The translations under genes were made by a program, and so were the position numbers. 64,000 nucleotides of DNA from Paucimonas lemoignei. Lineage in GTDB: Bacteria; Pseudomonadota; Gammaproteobacteria; Burkholderiales; Burkholderiaceae_D. Location: NCBI RefSeq assembly GCF_004342585.1, contig NZ_SLZQ01000018.1:1-64000 (forward strand), given 5' to 3'. Below, in pieces: positions 60,752 to 64,000 of the stretch (its first letter is position 1; each line of letters begins with the position of its first letter). The notes under the pieces were generated by a model. It saw only the letters and a program-made list of their open reading frames with translations. It did no database searches and had not been told where the DNA came from.

Positions 60752-61678
60752 ATGGAAGCAACACTGCCGCAAATCGCATCGACTGCGCTGATCAATTTCA
60801 GCCTCTCCTGGACAGCCGGAATCCTCGCTTCCCGCTTTTGGTTAAGGAAACGGACAGCCTCCTGGCAGGATGGCGCCGCCGGCTGGCTCGCGTCCGCCAT
60901 GACAGTGAGCCTTGTCATGTGTCTGCTAGGCATTTTGCTGTCCTTGTGGAGCGAGTCGGCAGCGATGGCCGACGTTGCCTGGCTTGATGCTTGGCCCGCC
61001 TTCCAAGCCTTGGTGGCAACGACCCACTATGGGCATGCAGGAATTGCCGCAGCCACTTTCTTCCTGCTCGCCTTGATTCTGCACTGGCTATTCAAGCGCC
61101 GACACGCCGAGCTTCACTATCTGGGCGTAATTGCCTTCCTGGTTCTCCTGGCGGCCGGCGCGCGCGTGACGATTGGCCATGCGTATGCATATGGCTTCTG
61201 GAGTGTGGCAGTCATGGTGGAATGGCTGCATCTGCTCGCCATGGCGCTGTGGACAGGCATGGTGCTGGTTGCCGGCTGGGCGGTCTTGCCGCGCGTACTG
61301 GCCATGGAATTTTTTCCTTCGCAAGAGCGCGCTTCCTACCTCGCCTCCATGTCGACTTGGGCGACCGCCGTTCTGGCAGCGCTATTAGCAACCGGCGCAT
61401 ACAACGCCTACCGCGTCCTGAGCAGTCCGCGGGATTTGCTCGCGACAGACTATGGACATATGCTCGTGTTCAAACTAGCCTGCGTGGGCATCGCGATCGC
61501 GCTCGGCGGATTCAACCGATTCGCCGGCCTTCCTGCGGCGCTATCGACGCTCGCCACATCGCACGCTCAGCACGGTCTGCAGACAGTCGTTGCAGTATTG
61601 CGGATCGAATCTGTTGCCCTGTTGTTGGCCTTAGCTGCCGCAGCAGTCATGACCTCCAGCGCACCGCCGGTGCACTGA
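60752..61678 (+). CDS. copD: CopD inner-membrane copper protein, copy 2
   Basis: 308 residues, about eight membrane segments, with the CopD His motifs in ATTHYGHAG, RVTIGHAYAYG and VEWLHLLAMALW. Coupled to copC. Similar to copy 1 along its length, with divergence in hydrophobic stretches. Ends the second cop cassette. Confidence 0.9.
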   Translation: MEATLPQIASTALINFSLSWTAGILASRFWLRKRTASWQDGAAGWLASAMTVSLVMCLLGILLSLWSESAAMADVAWLDAWPAFQALVATTHYGHAGIAAATFFLLALILHWLFKRRHAELHYLGVIAFLVLLAAGARVTIGHAYAYGFWSVAVMVEWLHLLAMALWTGMVLVAGWAVLPRVLAMEFFPSQERASYLASMSTWATAVLAALLATGAYNAYRVLSSPRDLLATDYGHMLVFKLACVGIAIALGGFNRFAGLPAALSTLATSHAQHGLQTVVAVLRIESVALLLALAAAAVMTSSAPPVH

Positions 61679-61784
61679 CATCGCGAACGGCACAAGGATG
61701 GCGTGTTGCCCTTGCCTGCGTCGATGTCAGTCAATCGATCAATGGTGTGCGTAGCCGGCATGCATACCGGTCGGCCATAGCCAT

Positions 61785-61973
61785 TCATGGCACGTCGCGG
61801 CATACCTCGCGCCAGAACTCGGTGACTTGATACTTCTCAATTAAAAATCGCTTTCCGGAACGCAACTTTTTCTTGAGCCCGAGCCAATTTATAATCCCCT
61901 GACCATCGATCCAAAAGCCGTCCGGGGTGGAGACCACCCGACACGGATCCCAGTTGAGGCAGCGTTGTACCAC
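61785..61973 (-). CDS. Small hypothetical protein
   Basis: Up to 62 residues from GTG 61973; a few more codons are open upstream to a stop. The composition (WDPCRVVSTPDGFWIDGQGI, KSGK-like basic stretch, EKYQVTEFWREVC) looks protein-like rather than a shadow frame, and it lies in the otherwise empty 61679-62028 gap. No family recognised and no clear ribosome-binding site at normal spacing. It may be a remnant. Confidence 0.3.
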   Translation of the reverse strand: MVQRCLNWDPCRVVSTPDGFWIDGQGIINWLGLKKKLRSGKRFLIEKYQVTEFWREVCRDVP

Positions 61974-62028
61974 TTCCTCGAACCGATAATTGGCGACGAT
62001 TCAGTCTGCCATCAATAGAAGCCACCAT

Positions 62029-64000
62029 ATGAACTGGCCATTTTCAACTCTTAGCGTTACCGACAGCTCGAAGCTGAGCGAGATGGAAATCAAAATGCGC
62101 TCCTTTGACTGGAGCGCCACAAGCATCGGGCCAGCCAAGATATGGCCGCAGTCGCTGAAGACCGCCGTCCGGATTCTCCTGGACTGCCGGTTGCCCATGT
62201 ACCTGGCATGGGGACCGGACTATATCCAGTTCTATAACGATGCCTACCTTCCCATCCTCGGTGACAAACATGAAGTAGCGCTGGGTAATTCAGCGCCAAT
62301 AATCTGGAGCGAGATTTGGCCAACCATTGGCCCCATGTGGGAAAAGGCGCGACAAGGTCAGCCGATCGGATTCGACAACTTCAGGCTCACCATCAACCGT
62401 TATGGTTATCCGGAAGATTGTTACTTCAACTTTTCGTATAGCCCTGTTCCTGACGACTCGGGCGCAGTGGGGGGCATACTGGCCACCTTTGCCGAAACGA
62501 CTGAAAAATTCTTGGCTGAAAAACGGCAAGCCTTTCAACTGCAATTAGCAGACGCTTTGCGCGATCAGCGAGGAGCTGCAAGGGTAGTAGAGGCGGCCTC
62601 GCGGCTCGCTGGTGAATATTTTTCAGTTGACCGGACAGGTTTCGCTGAAATCGATTCGCAGCAAAACATCATCAGCGTCGAACGTGACTGGACGAACGGT
62701 CGCTTGTTCAGCCTTGCCGGCGATAGCTGGCCGCTCGATATTTTTGGCCCTGCGCTGACCGACGAACTCGCCCAAGGAAAAACCGTCATCATTGAAGATG
62801 TCAGTCCCGACCAGCGTGCGATACCGTATGCGCAAGGTTACGCGAGCATAGGAGTCCGTTCGACCGCCGCCGTTCCGATCCTGGAAGAGACGACATTAAC
62901 AGGCCTCTTTTATCTGCATTCCGGCTTACCGCGACGATGGCCGAAAGAGGAAGTGACGTTGATCGAGGAAGTGGCACGCCGTATCGCCAATGCCATCCGG
63001 CGCGAGCGCGGCGAAGAAGCGCTCCAGGACGAGACCCGCATTCTGGAGCTGCTCAACCAGACCGGGCAGTACCTGAACTCGACGCTTGACATCGACAGCT
63101 TGCTGCAATCGATTACCGATGCGGCAACCGAGTTAACCGGTGCGCAATTCGGCTCATTTTTCTACAATGGGCGCAATGCGAATGGCGATGCCTACATGCT
63201 GTACACCTTGTCCGGCGCGCCGCGTGAAGCATTCGAAAAATTCGGCCATCCGCGCGCCACGCCGATCTTCAGCCCGACATTCCATGGCCACCCTCCCATC
63301 CGCAGCGACGACATCACGAAAGATCCCTGCTATGGAAAGATGGCGCCGCACTATGGCATGCCGAAGGGCCATCTGCCGGTCAAAAGCTATCTGGCTACTT
63401 CCGTCATTTCCAAGTCGGGCGAAGTCATCGGCGGGCTGTTTTTCGGCCACCCTGAACCGGGCAAATTTACCGAGCGTACCGAACGGATTATCAAGGGCAT
63501 TGCCGCCCAGGCAGCAGTTGCCATCGACAATGCCCGGCTTTATGAAAAGTCGCAAATGGCCGCGGAAGAGCGCGAAGTATTGCTGGCAAACGAACGTTCC
63601 GCACGGGCCGACGCTGAACGCCTGATTCGCTCCAAGGATGAGTTCCTTGCCATGCTGGCGCATGAATTGCGCAACCCCCTGGCGCCTGTCAGTTCAGCCG
63701 CGGAAATCTTGAAAATGGCGGCTCACGATGAACAGCGGGTCAGGATGGCAAGCGAGATCATTTCGCGGCAAGTCGGTCACCTGAGCCATCTCATCAATGA
63801 CTTGATGGATGTCTCCAGGGTCACGCGCGGCCTGGTTCAACTGGACAAGGAATGCCTGGATATAAAGGCGATCGCCACCACTTCAATCGAACAGGTCAGA
63901 TCGTTGGTCGAGGCCAGGCAACACACTTTGATTACCCGGATCGATGCCGACCGCGCCAGCGTTTTTGGCGACCGTACGCGACTGGTCCAGGTCATCGCCA
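62029..64000 (+). CDS. PAS-GAF sensor histidine kinase, C-terminus beyond window
   Basis: At least 657 residues from ATG 62029. A PAS-like domain comes first (about 20-160; WGPDYIQFYNDAYLPILG), then a GAF domain (about 185-335; ASRLAGEYFSVDRTGFAEID), a second GAF domain (about 345-510; LLQSITDAATELTGAQFGSFFYNG). A HisKA dimerisation domain follows with the H-box LAMLAHELRNPLAP, whose His is the phosphorylated residue. The frame runs off at 64000 within the start of the ATPase domain (DRTRLVQVIA). No membrane segment, so a soluble sensor. This type often ends in a receiver domain as a hybrid kinase, which cannot be seen. Not clearly linked to copper. Confidence 0.88.
   Translation, partial: MNWPFSTLSVTDSSKLSEMEIKMRSFDWSATSIGPAKIWPQSLKTAVRILLDCRLPMYLAWGPDYIQFYNDAYLPILGDKHEVALGNSAPIIWSEIWPTIGPMWEKARQGQPIGFDNFRLTINRYGYPEDCYFNFSYSPVPDDSGAVGGILATFAETTEKFLAEKRQAFQLQLADALRDQRGAARVVEAASRLAGEYFSVDRTGFAEIDSQQNIISVERDWTNGRLFSLAGDSWPLDIFGPALTDELAQGKTVIIEDVSPDQRAIPYAQGYASIGVRSTAAVPILEETTLTGLFYLHSGLPRRWPKEEVTLIEEVARRIANAIRRERGEEALQDETRILELLNQTGQYLNSTLDIDSLLQSITDAATELTGAQFGSFFYNGRNANGDAYMLYTLSGAPREAFEKFGHPRATPIFSPTFHGHPPIRSDDITKDPCYGKMAPHYGMPKGHLPVKSYLATSVISKSGEVIGGLFFGHPEPGKFTERTERIIKGIAAQAAVAIDNARLYEKSQMAAEEREVLLANERSARADAERLIRSKDEFLAMLAHELRNPLAPVSSAAEILKMAAHDEQRVRMASEIISRQVGHLSHLINDLMDVSRVTRGLVQLDKECLDIKAIATTSIEQVRSLVEARQHTLITRIDADRASVFGDRTRLVQVIA

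Noticed and set aside
1-64000. CRISPR arrays, tRNA or rRNA genes
   Set aside because: No regularly spaced repeat array, cloverleaf-like gene or rRNA sequence was recognised on either strand.

Overview
The window looks like a chromosomal or large-replicon segment of a betaproteobacterium, probably Burkholderiales and perhaps Oxalobacteraceae. This is inferred from protein style and gene content; no rRNA or tRNA gene is present to confirm it. The dominant theme is copper handling, interleaved with a respiratory/stress segment and a defence/mobile-element island.

Layout. (1) 1-4.3 kb: an IS3-family insertion sequence enters from the left edge and cuts a cusB-cusF fusion gene; intact cusA and a separate cusF-like gene follow. 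(2) 4.4-8.4 kb: a MocR regulator divergent from a four-gene operon (PaiB-like FMN protein, cupin, LysE exporter, ABM monooxygenase). (3) 8.5-12.4 kb: a BigR-type sulfide-detoxification locus, with TSUP and two YeeE/YedE transporter genes on one side and DUF2892, persulfide dioxygenase and DUF442 genes on the other. (4) 12.5-27.0 kb: a DUF305 protein, a PAS-GGDEF diguanylate cyclase, then a low-oxygen/stress cluster. One operon carries a PPOx-fold protein, mgtA, an alcohol dehydrogenase and a PatZ-like acyl-CoA synthetase/acetyltransferase; a divergent set carries a two-subunit NAD-type formate dehydrogenase, a CBS protein and a universal stress protein. FNR/Anr-like boxes lie in its promoter regions. 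(5) 27.2-28.3 kb: a frameshifted tyrosine integrase next to the 3' end of fdx. A 36-bp near copy of the fdx 3' end lies at 4.36 kb, so 4.4-27.9 kb may be an island inserted at fdx.

(6) 28.3-40.9 kb: the main copper island. It holds copZ, small membrane proteins, a His-rich copA P-type ATPase, a Met/His-rich periplasmic protein, a cytosolic Cys-rich copper-storage protein, a second DUF305 protein, then cusF-DUF411-multicopper oxidase-tolC-copL on one strand and copL-like/copC/copD on the other. (7) 41.1-57.7 kb: an accessory island. It has a very large STAND NTPase with an N-terminal PD-(D/E)xK-like nuclease domain (Avs-like antiphage candidate), small membrane/secreted proteins, a decayed SRAP gene, a TOPRIM protein next to a HExxH metalloprotease, and a Tn554/'recombinase-in-trio' type mobile module. 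(8) 57.7-61.7 kb: a second copy of the tolC/His-rich/copL/copC/copD cassette. Its operon is cut right after tolC at the mobile-element junction. (9) 62.0-64.0 kb: a PAS-GAF histidine kinase running off the right edge.

Regulation visible in the sequence: three CueR-type promoters (19-bp spacer with an inverted repeat) precede copZ and both copL/tolC operons, but no cueR gene is in the window. The copA operon instead has an FNR/Anr-like box placed exactly 41.5 bp upstream of the start site predicted from its -10 hexamer, which suggests copper export tied to low oxygen.
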